Source: an uncultured Agathobacter sp. (lineage in GTDB: Bacteria; Bacillota; Clostridia; Lachnospirales; Lachnospiraceae). Taken from it: a stretch of 64,000 bases of DNA. Positions within the stretch are counted from its first letter, which is position 1, and the number at the start of each line of letters is the position of its first letter. The position numbers were made by a program, and so were the translations under genes. The DNA lies in contig CAKRDT010000004.1 in the NCBI GenBank assembly GCA_934316545.1, forward strand, positions 1 through 64,000, given 5' to 3'. This document shows, in pieces, positions 26,572-35,374 of the stretch. The notes beneath the pieces were generated by a model, which ran no database searches, was not told the origin of the DNA, and saw only the letters and a list, made by a program, of their open reading frames with translations.

Positions 26572-27201
26572 TTATTCTTTTTCCGTGATCAGCCGGCCCG
26601 AAATAAAAAGTCCGGCTTCAAATACAAGGATTCCTCCAAACACATCAAGAAGCACATGCTGCTTAACAAGCAGCGTCGATGCAAATACTCCAAGTGACAT
26701 CACAACTGTGACTCCTTTGTACCAGTTCGGCACCTTCTTCATTGAAAATGCCGCATGAATACAACACCAGCTCTCCAGGCAATGAATAGACGGAAACAAA
26801 TTGACCGGAGCATCCATGTGATAAATAAACTTTACAAGCCAGTCAAACACCCCCGTCCCCACTACTTCCGGGCGCTCCATCGTTGTCGGGAGCAGCACGA
26901 AGAAAAGCAGGCAGAACAGTTTTGAGATCACATCTCCATACACGAAGCGGTAACAAAACGTCTTGCCTTCCCGCGCGATCAGCACATAGTTAATCATCCA
27001 TTGCACAAACGCCAGCAAATAGAATACGATAAAAGGTGCAACAAACGGAAGCATCCGATCAATCGGAAGTTCCAGCGAATAAAATGTCAGATGATCCTTA
27101 AAAAATGCCACCCCTTCATAGACCGCCATATTGACCGCAACTGCTAAAACGAGCGGCCCCCACGCATATCGCGGCACTATTTTTTCAATCCATCTTCGCA
27201 T
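26572..27201 (-). CDS. PAP2-superfamily membrane phosphatase
   Basis: The protein has about 209 residues with roughly six membrane helices. The C-terminal phosphatase motifs are FPSIHCLESWC (the PSGH-like motif) and KQHVLLDVFGGILVFE (the R/K-x5-H-x3-D-like motif). ATG 27201 overlaps the psd end by 17 bp, showing coupling. Its place after psd suggests lipid-phosphate removal (for example phosphatidate or PGP-type lipids), but the substrate is unproven. Confidence 0.75.
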   Translation of the reverse strand: MRRWIEKIVPRYAWGPLVLAVAVNMAVYEGVAFFKDHLTFYSLELPIDRMLPFVAPFIVFYLLAFVQWMINYVLIAREGKTFCYRFVYGDVISKLFCLLFFVLLPTTMERPEVVGTGVFDWLVKFIYHMDAPVNLFPSIHCLESWCCIHAAFSMKKVPNWYKGVTVVMSLGVFASTLLVKQHVLLDVFGGILVFEAGLFISGRLITEKE

Positions 27202-28003
27202 AACCGATCGTCTCCCCCATCTGCACAGCAGTCTCTTTGCCAAACTGTGCATTTTTCAACAGATCCTCTCTCATCGTCACCTGATCCTTGCCGACAAGCA
27301 CGATGATCGTGGATCCTCCATATTGAAACATGCCTTTTTCCTCACCGCGAACCACATACGCTTCCTGCTCATGATTGACGATTCTTCCGACAAGCATCGC
27401 ACCGACCTCCATCTGCACGACCGTGCCAAACTCCGGTGTTTTGATCAGAGTGTATTCGCGGCTATTCTGCGTAAATACCGGATACTGTGCAAGCGCAACC
27501 GGACGCACTGTATGAAGTAGTCCCGGAAGAAATACATTGCGGCTCTTCTTGCCGAAATCCACATAGCAATATCTATGATAATGATTCACACAAAGTCGAA
27601 ACACCAGACAATATCCGTCCCTGTAATGTTCCGCAAGTTTTTGATTGCGAAGCAGCGATCCGACGGTATAACGACTCTGCTTTACCGGGAATATGGTGTC
27701 ATCCCGGATTCTCCAGACAGACAGCAGTCCGTCACACGGTGCGATCAGATGCTTTTCATCCGTATCAATCGGGCGAAATCCCGCCTTAATCTTCCGGGAA
27801 AAGAAATCGTTAAAGCTGATCACTCCATCCATCTCATAATCCGCGATACAGATTCCGTTTTTCTCTGCAAATGGTCGGATAAGAAAATGCGACAAATCCG
27901 AATCAAGGAATCTGCCGCATAATTTGGACACACCGGGGCGCGTCAACCCCTTGAGAATGACTCTTCCCGGTATTGTATGATACAAAAAATTCAATGCATC
28001 CAT
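27185..28003 (-). CDS. psd: Phosphatidylserine decarboxylase proenzyme
   Basis: The 272-residue protein makes phosphatidylethanolamine. The self-cleavage site that forms the pyruvoyl group is QYGGSTIIVL near residue 215, so a short alpha chain of about 55 residues results. CVNHYHRYCYVDFG holds the conserved histidine motif. It follows pssA by 9 bp and overlaps the PAP2 gene. The two enzymes carry the pathway from CDP-diacylglycerol to phosphatidylethanolamine. Confidence 0.93.
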   Translation of the reverse strand: MDALNFLYHTIPGRVILKGLTRPGVSKLCGRFLDSDLSHFLIRPFAEKNGICIADYEMDGVISFNDFFSRKIKAGFRPIDTDEKHLIAPCDGLLSVWRIRDDTIFPVKQSRYTVGSLLRNQKLAEHYRDGYCLVFRLCVNHYHRYCYVDFGKKSRNVFLPGLLHTVRPVALAQYPVFTQNSREYTLIKTPEFGTVVQMEVGAMLVGRIVNHEQEAYVVRGEEKGMFQYGGSTIIVLVGKDQVTMREDLLKNAQFGKETAVQMGETIGYAKMD

Positions 28004-28012
28004 CTGTGCCCT

Positions 28013-28717
28013 CTACTTTCCACACATAATCAGTTTGACCAAAAGCAATAGAAACTCAAGTGCTCCGAATGCGATCATGATCGCGATCGCAGCATTCTTT
28101 GGTTTCTTCAATTTAAACTTCGACAGGAAAAGAATTCCAACAACGATCATTACTCCAAAATACATAAGAGTAAGGTCCGCCTTGATCAGAATATGTAAGA
28201 TCATGACTGCCGGAAAGATCAGCGCGGCACTGGTTACTGGAAGTCCGGTATAAGCCTTTTCTCCATTCTTGTCGCGATTCTGATCAGACTCCTCCATCAC
28301 ATTAAAATAGGCAAGACGGATCATCGCAGCGAGCACGTAAAGGATTGCAATTGTTGTCAGCACACTCTGATAAATAATCGGATAGTTCTGCAATAAAGCG
28401 ATCTTTGGTCCGGAGAACACCTGCAGCTGCATGCGGCTGCGGAACATCGCCATACCGATACACGCCGGAAGCACGCCGAACGCAATCAGATCCGCAAGGG
28501 AATCGATTTGGATTCCGAAGCGTTTCATCTCCGGAGTACGATCCTTTTTCATGCGCGCGACTTTACCGTCGAACGTGTCACACAGCCCTGAAAAGAGCAA
28601 AAAGAACATTCCGAGATACGGATGCCCGATTCCGTTTAAGCACAGTATAATTCCTGCGGTTCCCGACAGAATCGACAAATACGTCAGGATTACCGTATAA
28701 TCATAAAATCCAATCAT
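28013..28717 (-). CDS. pssA: CDP-diacylglycerol--serine O-phosphatidyltransferase
   Basis: The 234-residue membrane enzyme has the CDP-alcohol phosphatidyltransferase motif D-G-x2-A-R-x8+-G-x3-D-x3-D (CDTFDGKVARMKKDR, then FGIQIDSLAD) near residues 47-80, and several membrane helices. It makes phosphatidylserine for psd, which directly follows. Its start overlaps the upstream flippase-like gene by 4 bp. Confidence 0.9.
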   Translation of the reverse strand: MIGFYDYTVILTYLSILSGTAGIILCLNGIGHPYLGMFFLLFSGLCDTFDGKVARMKKDRTPEMKRFGIQIDSLADLIAFGVLPACIGMAMFRSRMQLQVFSGPKIALLQNYPIIYQSVLTTIAILYVLAAMIRLAYFNVMEESDQNRDKNGEKAYTGLPVTSAALIFPAVMILHILIKADLTLMYFGVMIVVGILFLSKFKLKKPKNAAIAIMIAFGALEFLLLLVKLIMCGK

Positions 28718-29793
28718 TTCATTTTCTCCCTAGTGTTTTTCCTTCGTACCAGATAACCGATGAGAACGGTCACCATACTTACAAATATGCAGACATAAAA
28801 GGACAATCCCCGGCTTAAGATTTCAAGCTGGTAGGCATCTGTTTTCTCCATCAACTGCCTGTAACCATTGAGCATCAGGTAATCCGTGACACCGACACCA
28901 CCCGGAACCGGCACACAGTTCGAACCAAGCACTACATAAATCTGCGTAGCCAGAAGACTCGGCAACGTGCGGAGATTCCCATGCAACGCCGCAAACGAGA
29001 CAATCGTTACCAGTATCTGCGACAGCCTCTGCAGAAAATTGAGCACATACACCTTGATCAGCATTGCTCTATTGTTAAAAATCAAGGAAACACACTGTCC
29101 ATATTCTTCCAAAGCCTTATTGATCTTTTTTTCCAGCCTCTTTGCCAGCCTCTTACAGTGTATGCGGCGAAGAAACGCAGCAGTACCTTTCATTAATCTG
29201 CGCACGATTTCCTGCTTCTTAAGGAGCATATAAAACAGGATTGCAAGACCCAGTAATGCAAGCATTCCACTTATGATCAACACTCTTCCGATCATGCTAA
29301 ACTGAAGAAACAATCCCGGTGCAAAAACGAAATCCAACAGGCCAATCGTCACTACCGCAAGCGTATACATCACAAGATTCAGCAATAAGGCCGCCATCAC
29401 GGCAGTTCCCGGAATACCATCTTTCATCATGAAAAAGGCGCTTGCCGGCTGCCCACCGGATGCAGAAGGTGTAATCGCCGAAAAATACACATCGGCCGCC
29501 GAATAGACAAATCCATGCATGCGCTTCACCGGATAACCCATATGGTTAACAATCACACGAACCGCCTCTCCCTCGAAGTAAATAAATCCAAGCATACACA
29601 CCGCTGCCAGCATGATTCCCACACCGGACGCTTCGCGAATACTCTGCAGCAATTCATCAAAAGAGATTCCACTGCCTTTGAATACGGCATAAATCGTCAC
29701 GATTGCAAGAATCAGTGTGACGAAGAAACAAATTATTTTATTTTTGTTCTTTTGAAAGAATTCTTTTCTGTCCATATGATGCCATTTTACCAT
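28714..29793 (-). CDS. LPG-synthase/YbhN-type transmembrane protein
   Basis: The protein has 353-359 residues and about eight membrane helices of the lysylphosphatidylglycerol synthetase transmembrane (UPF0104) family. Family segments are visible: YSAADVYFSAITPSASGGQPAS and NCVPVPGGVGVTDYLML. It lacks the MprF catalytic domain, so it is probably a lipid flippase-like protein. Starts at 29793 or 29775 are both possible; neither has a clear ribosome-binding site. It heads the pssA-psd-PAP2 operon, consistent with phospholipid handling. Confidence 0.8.
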   Translation of the reverse strand: MVKWHHMDRKEFFQKNKNKIICFFVTLILAIVTIYAVFKGSGISFDELLQSIREASGVGIMLAAVCMLGFIYFEGEAVRVIVNHMGYPVKRMHGFVYSAADVYFSAITPSASGGQPASAFFMMKDGIPGTAVMAALLLNLVMYTLAVVTIGLLDFVFAPGLFLQFSMIGRVLIISGMLALLGLAILFYMLLKKQEIVRRLMKGTAAFLRRIHCKRLAKRLEKKINKALEEYGQCVSLIFNNRAMLIKVYVLNFLQRLSQILVTIVSFAALHGNLRTLPSLLATQIYVVLGSNCVPVPGGVGVTDYLMLNGYRQLMEKTDAYQLEILSRGLSFYVCIFVSMVTVLIGYLVRRKNTREKMK

Positions 29794-29861
29794 AGCATGG
29801 TTGTGTATACAACTTAAGACTTCCTTAACGTCTTATGAAACGTGGTTCATAAAAGGCACAC

Positions 29862-29990
29862 CTTGCTGCTTTTATCTTTCTAACTGACTCCAAGGCTGGT
29901 TTCTGCAAGGACACTAGTGATTCTGCCTAAAATCGTGTTCCTTGCAGAAACCAGCCTTTGGAGTCATCTCTACGAAAGATTCGCAGCAGC
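29862..29990. repeat. Large near-perfect hairpin
   Basis: GACTCCAAGGCTGGTTTCTG and onward (29886-29914) pairs with 29935-29965, about 29 bp with two single-base bulges and a 20-nt loop. Weaker complementarity (TTGCTGC, CTTTC) extends the arms to roughly 50 bp. It fills the 406-bp space between the flippase-like gene and the carB terminator, which otherwise holds no gene. Confidence 0.85.
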
Positions 29991-30126
29991 AAACGTCTCT
30001 AACAATGCAGACAGCCACAACATGTAAAATAATCCCGGCTTCTCCGTTCTTCGAACTCTCGAACCCGGACCAACATTCGCAATCCGGACTATCGTCCTAC
30101 TTGCTCATGTGGTTTACCCATCTAAT

Positions 30127-30167
30127 AAAAAAGCTGGTTAGGCTACAAGTAGCCAACCAGCTTTTTT
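30127..30167 (-). terminator. Intrinsic terminator of carAB
   Basis: AAAAAAGCTGGTTAGGCT pairs with AGCCAACCAGCTTTTTT with one bulged A, giving a 17-bp stem with A/T tracts on both sides. It begins 16 bp after the carB stop. Confidence 0.93.
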
Positions 30168-30182
30168 ACTGATGGGATTATT

Positions 30183-33100
30183 TTACACGTTCTTAACAGT
30201 AGCAATATCAACCGGAGTGAGCTGTCCGTTCGCAGTCTCAAGGGAACGGGCAAGTGCATTTGCAGTATCCATCGCAGTAATACAGTAGACACCTGTCTCG
30301 ATCGCATTACGACGGATCAGGAATCCGTCTCTTGTCTTATCACCGTTACCCTGTGTAGGGGTATCGATCACAAGGTCAATCTTATGTCCGAGAATCAGAT
30401 CCATGACGTTCGGTGATTCCTGCGTGATCTTGTTGACGCGGAGTGCGTTGACCCCGTGCTCCTGTAAGTACTTTGCGGTACTTCTTGTTGCGTAGATTTT
30501 GTATCCGAGCGCTTCGAAACGCTTTGCAACGCCGACAGCCTCCGGCTTATCGGCATCCTTTACGGTCATGATCATCTGCTTATGCTTCGGAAGCTGTACA
30601 CCTGCTCCTAAGAACGCTTTGTACAGTGCCTCGTTGAAGGACTTGGCAATACCAAGACACTCACCGGTTGATTTCATCTCCGGTCCAAGGCTGATCTCTG
30701 CACCACGCAGCTTCTCAAATGAGAATACCGGCATCTTGATCGCAATATAATCTGCAACCGGTGCAAGTCCAGGCTCGTATCCGAGTCCGCGGATCGTGTT
30801 GCCGATGATCACCTTTGTTGCAAGGTCAACGATCGGAATACCGGTTACCTTGCTGATGTACGGAACCGTTCTGGATGAACGTGGGTTCACCTCGATGACA
30901 TATACTTCCTCGTTCATTGCGATGAACTGGATGTTGATCAGTCCGATTACGTGCAGCGCCTGTGCCAGACGCTTCGTATACTCTACGATCGTATCCTTTA
31001 CTTTATCACTGATCGTCGGCGCCGGATATACCGAGATACTGTCTCCGGAATGGACACCGGTACGCTCGATATGCTCCATGATACCAGGGATGAGAATGTC
31101 GGTTCCGTCACATACGGCATCGACCTCAATCTCCTTACCCTGTAAATATTTATCAACAAGGATTGGATGATCCTGTGCAATACGATTGATGATTCCGATG
31201 AACTCTTCAATCTCCTCATCGTTAAAGGCGATCTTCATACCCTGTCCGCCAAGTACGTAAGACGGACGAACAAGTACCGGATAACCGAGACGATTGGCAA
31301 CTTCCTTGGCTTCCTCTGCGGTAAATACCGTTCCACCGGCAGCTCTCGGAATATGCGTTTTCTCAAGGATCTCATCGAAAAGCTCACGATCCTCGGCCGC
31401 ATCAACATCTTCTGCCTTGGTTCCAAGGATCTTAACGCCCATCTTCATTAACGCTTCGGTCAGCTTGATAGCAGTCTGTCCACCGAACTGTACGACTGCG
31501 CCGTCCGGCTTCTCGATATTGACAATGCTCTCAACATCTTCTGCCGTCAGTGGCTCGAAGTAAAGCTTGTCTGCAATATCAAAGTCGGTTGATACGGTTT
31601 CAGGGTTGTTGTTGATGATAACCGTCTCCCAGCCTTCCTTTGCGAAAGCCCATGTACAATGTACGGAACAGAAGTCGAACTCGATACCCTGTCCGATACG
31701 GATCGGGCCGGATCCAAGAACGAGGACCTTCTTCTGCGGATTCGTCTCAGCCGCCTCATTCTCACTTCCGTACACACTGTAGTAATATGGAGTCTCTGCT
31801 GCGAACTCAGCCGCACAGGTATCTACCATCTTGTATGCTGCTACGATTCCGTTGGCATAACGCATCTCTTTGATCTCGTCCTCGGTCTTACCTGTGAGTC
31901 TTGCGATGACATTGTCCGGGAACTCGATTCTCTTTGCTTCCTTTAAGAGATCCACGGTAAGTTCTTCATTCTGAAGTCTCTTCTCCATCTCAACAAGGAT
32001 TGCGATCTTGTCGATGAACCAACGGTCAATCTTTGTAATATCATAAATGTGATCGTAAGATACACCACGGCGCAAAGCCTCTGCGATCACCCAGATTCTG
32101 CGATCATCCACAACATGAAGCTGTGCCTCAAGCTCCTCATCGTTTAAGTTCGAGAAGTCATACGATAACAGGCAGTCCACATGCTGCTCAAGAGAACGGA
32201 TGGCTTTCATCAAAGCACCCTCGAAATTATCACAGATACTCATAACCTCACCGGTTGCCTTCATCTGTGTGCTTAAGGTTCTCTTTGCGGTCAGGAACTT
32301 ATCAAACGGAAGTCTCGGAATCTTGACAACGCAGTAATCAAGCATCGGCTCGAAGCTTGCGTATGTCTTCTGTGTAATGGCATTCTTGATCTCATCAAGA
32401 GTATATCCCAAAGCGATCTTCGCGGTAACCTTGGCGATCGGATATCCGGTTGCTTTGGATGCCAAAGCGGAAGAACGGGATACTCGAGGGTTAACCTCGA
32501 TTACACAATATTCGAATGAATCCGGATTCAAAGCGTACTGTACGTTACATCCTCCGGTAATCTTTAACTCATCGATAATGTTCAATGCAGAGCTGCGGAG
32601 CATCTGGTATTCCTTGTCTCCGAGTGTCTGTGACGGAGCAACTACGATCGAATCGCCGGTATGCACGCCGACCGGATCAATATTCTCCATGTTACATACG
32701 GTAATACAGTTGCCGTTTGCATCACGCATTACCTCGTACTCAACTTCCTTCCATCCGGCGATGCAACGCTCTACAAGTACCTCGCCGACACGGCTTAAAC
32801 GAAGTCCGTTGCTTAAGATATCAACAAGCTCCTGCTCGTTGTGGGCGATACCGCCGCCGCTTCCTCCAAGTGTGAAAGCAGGACGAAGGACAACCGGATA
32901 TCCGATGGTATTCGTGAACTTGATACCATCCTCTACGGTATTAACAACCTGTGATGCGGCACAAGGCTCACCGATCTTCTCCATCGTATCCTTGAAGGCC
33001 TGACGGTCCTCGGCCTTGAAAATCGTCTCAGCGGTTGTACCGATTAATTTAACGCCATGCTCCTCAAGGAATCCTGACTCTGCAAGCTCCATACCAAGGT

Positions 33101-33389
33101 TCAGACCGGCTTGTCCACCAAGTGTCGGAAGCACACTGTCCGGCTTCTCCTTTAAAATAATCTCTTTTAATACATCAACCGTAAGAGGCTCAATATATAC
33201 CTGATCTGCAATCTGTTTATCGGTCATGATGGTTGCAGGGTTTGAGTTAACGAGACATACTTCCACGCCCTCTTCTTTTAAAGAACGGCATGCCTGTGTT
33301 CCGGCGTAATCGAACTCTGCTGCCTGTCCGATGACAATCGGACCGGAACCGATCACTAATACTTTTTTAATCTCTTTATTTCTTGGCAT
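30183..33389 (-). CDS. carB: Carbamoyl-phosphate synthase large subunit
   Basis: The 1068-residue subunit makes carbamoyl phosphate from bicarbonate, ammonia and two ATP for pyrimidines and arginine. Two ATP-grasp halves are visible, each starting with a KKVLVIGSGPI(V/R)IGQ motif (residues ~9 and ~555) and each with EVNPR(V/S)SRSSALASK-type metal motifs. A C-terminal MGS-like allosteric domain follows (KHKQMIMTVKDADKP). Its start shares one base with the carA stop. Confidence 0.97.
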   Translation of the reverse strand: MPRNKEIKKVLVIGSGPIVIGQAAEFDYAGTQACRSLKEEGVEVCLVNSNPATIMTDKQIADQVYIEPLTVDVLKEIILKEKPDSVLPTLGGQAGLNLGMELAESGFLEEHGVKLIGTTAETIFKAEDRQAFKDTMEKIGEPCAASQVVNTVEDGIKFTNTIGYPVVLRPAFTLGGSGGGIAHNEQELVDILSNGLRLSRVGEVLVERCIAGWKEVEYEVMRDANGNCITVCNMENIDPVGVHTGDSIVVAPSQTLGDKEYQMLRSSALNIIDELKITGGCNVQYALNPDSFEYCVIEVNPRVSRSSALASKATGYPIAKVTAKIALGYTLDEIKNAITQKTYASFEPMLDYCVVKIPRLPFDKFLTAKRTLSTQMKATGEVMSICDNFEGALMKAIRSLEQHVDCLLSYDFSNLNDEELEAQLHVVDDRRIWVIAEALRRGVSYDHIYDITKIDRWFIDKIAILVEMEKRLQNEELTVDLLKEAKRIEFPDNVIARLTGKTEDEIKEMRYANGIVAAYKMVDTCAAEFAAETPYYYSVYGSENEAAETNPQKKVLVLGSGPIRIGQGIEFDFCSVHCTWAFAKEGWETVIINNNPETVSTDFDIADKLYFEPLTAEDVESIVNIEKPDGAVVQFGGQTAIKLTEALMKMGVKILGTKAEDVDAAEDRELFDEILEKTHIPRAAGGTVFTAEEAKEVANRLGYPVLVRPSYVLGGQGMKIAFNDEEIEEFIGIINRIAQDHPILVDKYLQGKEIEVDAVCDGTDILIPGIMEHIERTGVHSGDSISVYPAPTISDKVKDTIVEYTKRLAQALHVIGLINIQFIAMNEEVYVIEVNPRSSRTVPYISKVTGIPIVDLATKVIIGNTIRGLGYEPGLAPVADYIAIKMPVFSFEKLRGAEISLGPEMKSTGECLGIAKSFNEALYKAFLGAGVQLPKHKQMIMTVKDADKPEAVGVAKRFEALGYKIYATRSTAKYLQEHGVNALRVNKITQESPNVMDLILGHKIDLVIDTPTQGNGDKTRDGFLIRRNAIETGVYCITAMDTANALARSLETANGQLTPVDIATVKNV

Positions 33390-34465
33390 TATTTCTTTCC
33401 TCCTCTGTCCATCATATCGATAAAACGGTCAAACAGATACGCGGAATCCTGTGGTCCAGGGCAGGCCTCCGGGTGGAACTGTACCGTGAAAATGTTCTTG
33501 CCAACATACTCAAGGCCTTCGTTTGTTCCATCATTAACGTTGACAAATGCAGGTTTGGCAACATTCGGATCAAGTGTATCGGTATCAACCACATATCCGT
33601 GGTTCTGGGAAGAAATATAGACGCGGTTTGTCTTTAAATCCTTAACCGGATGATTTCCTCCACGATGTCCGTATTTCATCTTATGCGTGTCCGCTCCGGT
33701 TGCCAACGCCATAAGCTGGTGTCCGAGACAGATGGCAAAAATCGGCACATCGCTCTCATATAATTTATGAATCTCCTCGATGATCTCCTTGCACTCCTTC
33801 GGATCTCCAGGTCCGTTGCTGAGCATAATGCCATCCGGATTCGTTGCAAGGATTTCCCCGGCGCTCGTGTGTGCCGGATAGATCGTCACTTCGCATCCTC
33901 TTGCATTCAAAGATTTTGCAATATTATTCTTCGCACCGAGATCGAGCAACGCGACCCTCTTTCCGGTTCCGCGAAGAACTTTTTTCTCGCTGCAGGTTAC
34001 TTTATCCACAACATTTCCTGTCGTATATTCCTTTAATTTAGGAAGAATCTCATCCAGATTGTAATTCTCATTCGTTGTGATCATTCCGTTCATGGTTCCC
34101 TTCTCACGAAGAATCTTCGTCAGTGCACGGGTATCGATGCCGGCCACACCTGGAATATCATGCTTTGCCAAAAAATCCTGAATCGTTCCTTCGCATCGGA
34201 AGTTGCTGGCGGTACGGGATAATTCTCTTACGATATATCCGTCTGGCCAAGGACGTGCGGATTCCATATCCGGTGTGATTCCGTAATTTCCGATCAGCGG
34301 ATAGGTCATAACCACGGCCTGTCCCGCATAGGAAGGATCGGTAAGAACCTCCAAATATCCTGTCATAGAAGTGTTAAATACGATCTCACTGATCACTTCT
34401 CTTGTAGAACCGATGCTTGTTCCTGTAAATACGGTTCCATCTTCGAGTATCAAGAAAGCTTTCAT
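33389..34465 (-). CDS. carA: Carbamoyl-phosphate synthase small subunit
   Basis: The 358-residue glutaminase subunit delivers ammonia to CarB. The class I amidotransferase triad is visible: Cys in IFAICLGHQLMAL and His/Glu in FTVQFHPEACPGP. The N-terminal domain begins MKAFLILEDGTVFTG. It is followed without gap by carB. The leader upstream contains a compact terminator-like hairpin. Confidence 0.97.
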   Translation of the reverse strand: MKAFLILEDGTVFTGTSIGSTREVISEIVFNTSMTGYLEVLTDPSYAGQAVVMTYPLIGNYGITPDMESARPWPDGYIVRELSRTASNFRCEGTIQDFLAKHDIPGVAGIDTRALTKILREKGTMNGMITTNENYNLDEILPKLKEYTTGNVVDKVTCSEKKVLRGTGKRVALLDLGAKNNIAKSLNARGCEVTIYPAHTSAGEILATNPDGIMLSNGPGDPKECKEIIEEIHKLYESDVPIFAICLGHQLMALATGADTHKMKYGHRGGNHPVKDLKTNRVYISSQNHGYVVDTDTLDPNVAKPAFVNVNDGTNEGLEYVGKNIFTVQFHPEACPGPQDSAYLFDRFIDMMDRGGKK

Positions 34466-34508
34466 TATATGCCCTGCCTTTCTGTTGTGTTTCCCTGCAT
34501 CTTGGCAA

Positions 34509-34533
34509 AAAAAAAGAGAGCGTCTCTTTTTTT
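34509..34533 (-). promoter_or_regulatory. Possible attenuator in the carA leader
   Basis: AAAAAAAGAGA and TCTCTTTTTTT pair around GCG; on the minus strand GAGACGCTCTC is followed by T9. It lies about 45 nt before the carA ATG and downstream of the promoter. A stem GGCAG/CTGCC precedes it. No classical PyrR-binding sequence was recognised, so attenuation is only a suggestion. Confidence 0.4.
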
Positions 34534-34577
34534 GCTATCATTGCGGCAGACTTATCGCCCCTGCCTAAATTGTAAAA

Positions 34578-34606
34578 AGTTTATCATAATATGGCACTTT
34601 TTTCAA
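34578..34606 (-). promoter_or_regulatory. carAB promoter
   Basis: On the minus strand TTGAAA (34606-34601) and TAAACT (34583-34578) are spaced by 17 bp, about 115 bp upstream of the carA start. The -10 box is weak. Confidence 0.45.
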
Positions 34607-34705
34607 CCACTTTAGCATCAAAAAAAGTGCCGAGGTTTTTTTAATAAATATGTACATTTTATACATTTTGTTGATAATGCCTTCTGTATATCTGTCTGCG
34701 ATCTT

Positions 34706-35281
34706 CTACGAGATCAATCCGATCAGCCCGATCACAACGGCCAGAATACAGAAAAACAACGACCCGAATACTACCGACAGCACAACAGCGGTTGAAAGAG
34801 GCTTCTTTTCATATGTAATCTCGTCCACACTGCATGCCTGCATCGAAACAAAATCATTATTTGGCATTACATTCATTCTTTTGAACTTACGCTTTGTAAA
34901 ATATCGTTCCGTCCAGACCGGCATCGCGTTCAGTGTGACCATTGGAAGATTATAAGTACTTTTTGCATATTTTCGCATTTCATAAACAAGTTTCTTACCA
35001 ATTCCACGTCTCTGGTACATCGGATGAACATATAGCATCGTAATATGACCTTCCGACTGCATCGCAGACATTCCTACGATTGTTCCCTGCTCATACGCGC
35101 CCCACATGGCAAGATACCCTTCTTCCATCATATGCTTCAAATAATCCTGAAGGCTGTACTGCTCGAACGCCTGCGTCATCTTCGGATTCGGAATCGAATT
35201 GCGCAGACAGTAATCAAACACGCCGCGTGCCAGGCCTGCCGCTTCCGGCAGCTGTTCCGTTGTTAATATTTTAATTTCCAT
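34706..35281 (-). CDS. GNAT acetyltransferase with C-terminal membrane helix
   Basis: The protein has about 191 residues from ATG 35281 (MEIKILTTEQLPEAAGLA), which has AAAGGAG 8 nt upstream. The acetyl-CoA motif is LYVHPMYQRRGIGKKLVYEM (R/Q-x2-G-x-G/A). A hydrophobic helix (VVLSVVFGSLFFCILAVVIG) at the extreme C-terminus would tether it to the membrane, which is unusual for GNAT enzymes. Substrate unknown. It follows recD2 on the same strand. Confidence 0.75.
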   Translation of the reverse strand: MEIKILTTEQLPEAAGLARGVFDYCLRNSIPNPKMTQAFEQYSLQDYLKHMMEEGYLAMWGAYEQGTIVGMSAMQSEGHITMLYVHPMYQRRGIGKKLVYEMRKYAKSTYNLPMVTLNAMPVWTERYFTKRKFKRMNVMPNNDFVSMQACSVDEITYEKKPLSTAVVLSVVFGSLFFCILAVVIGLIGLIS

Positions 35282-35374
35282 AGAGTATGCTCCTTTCATG
35301 CCAGCATCATCCCTGCTTGTTCTTCCCCGAGTGCATGGATGCTGCATATCGTTTTCTATGTAATCGCCGACTTA

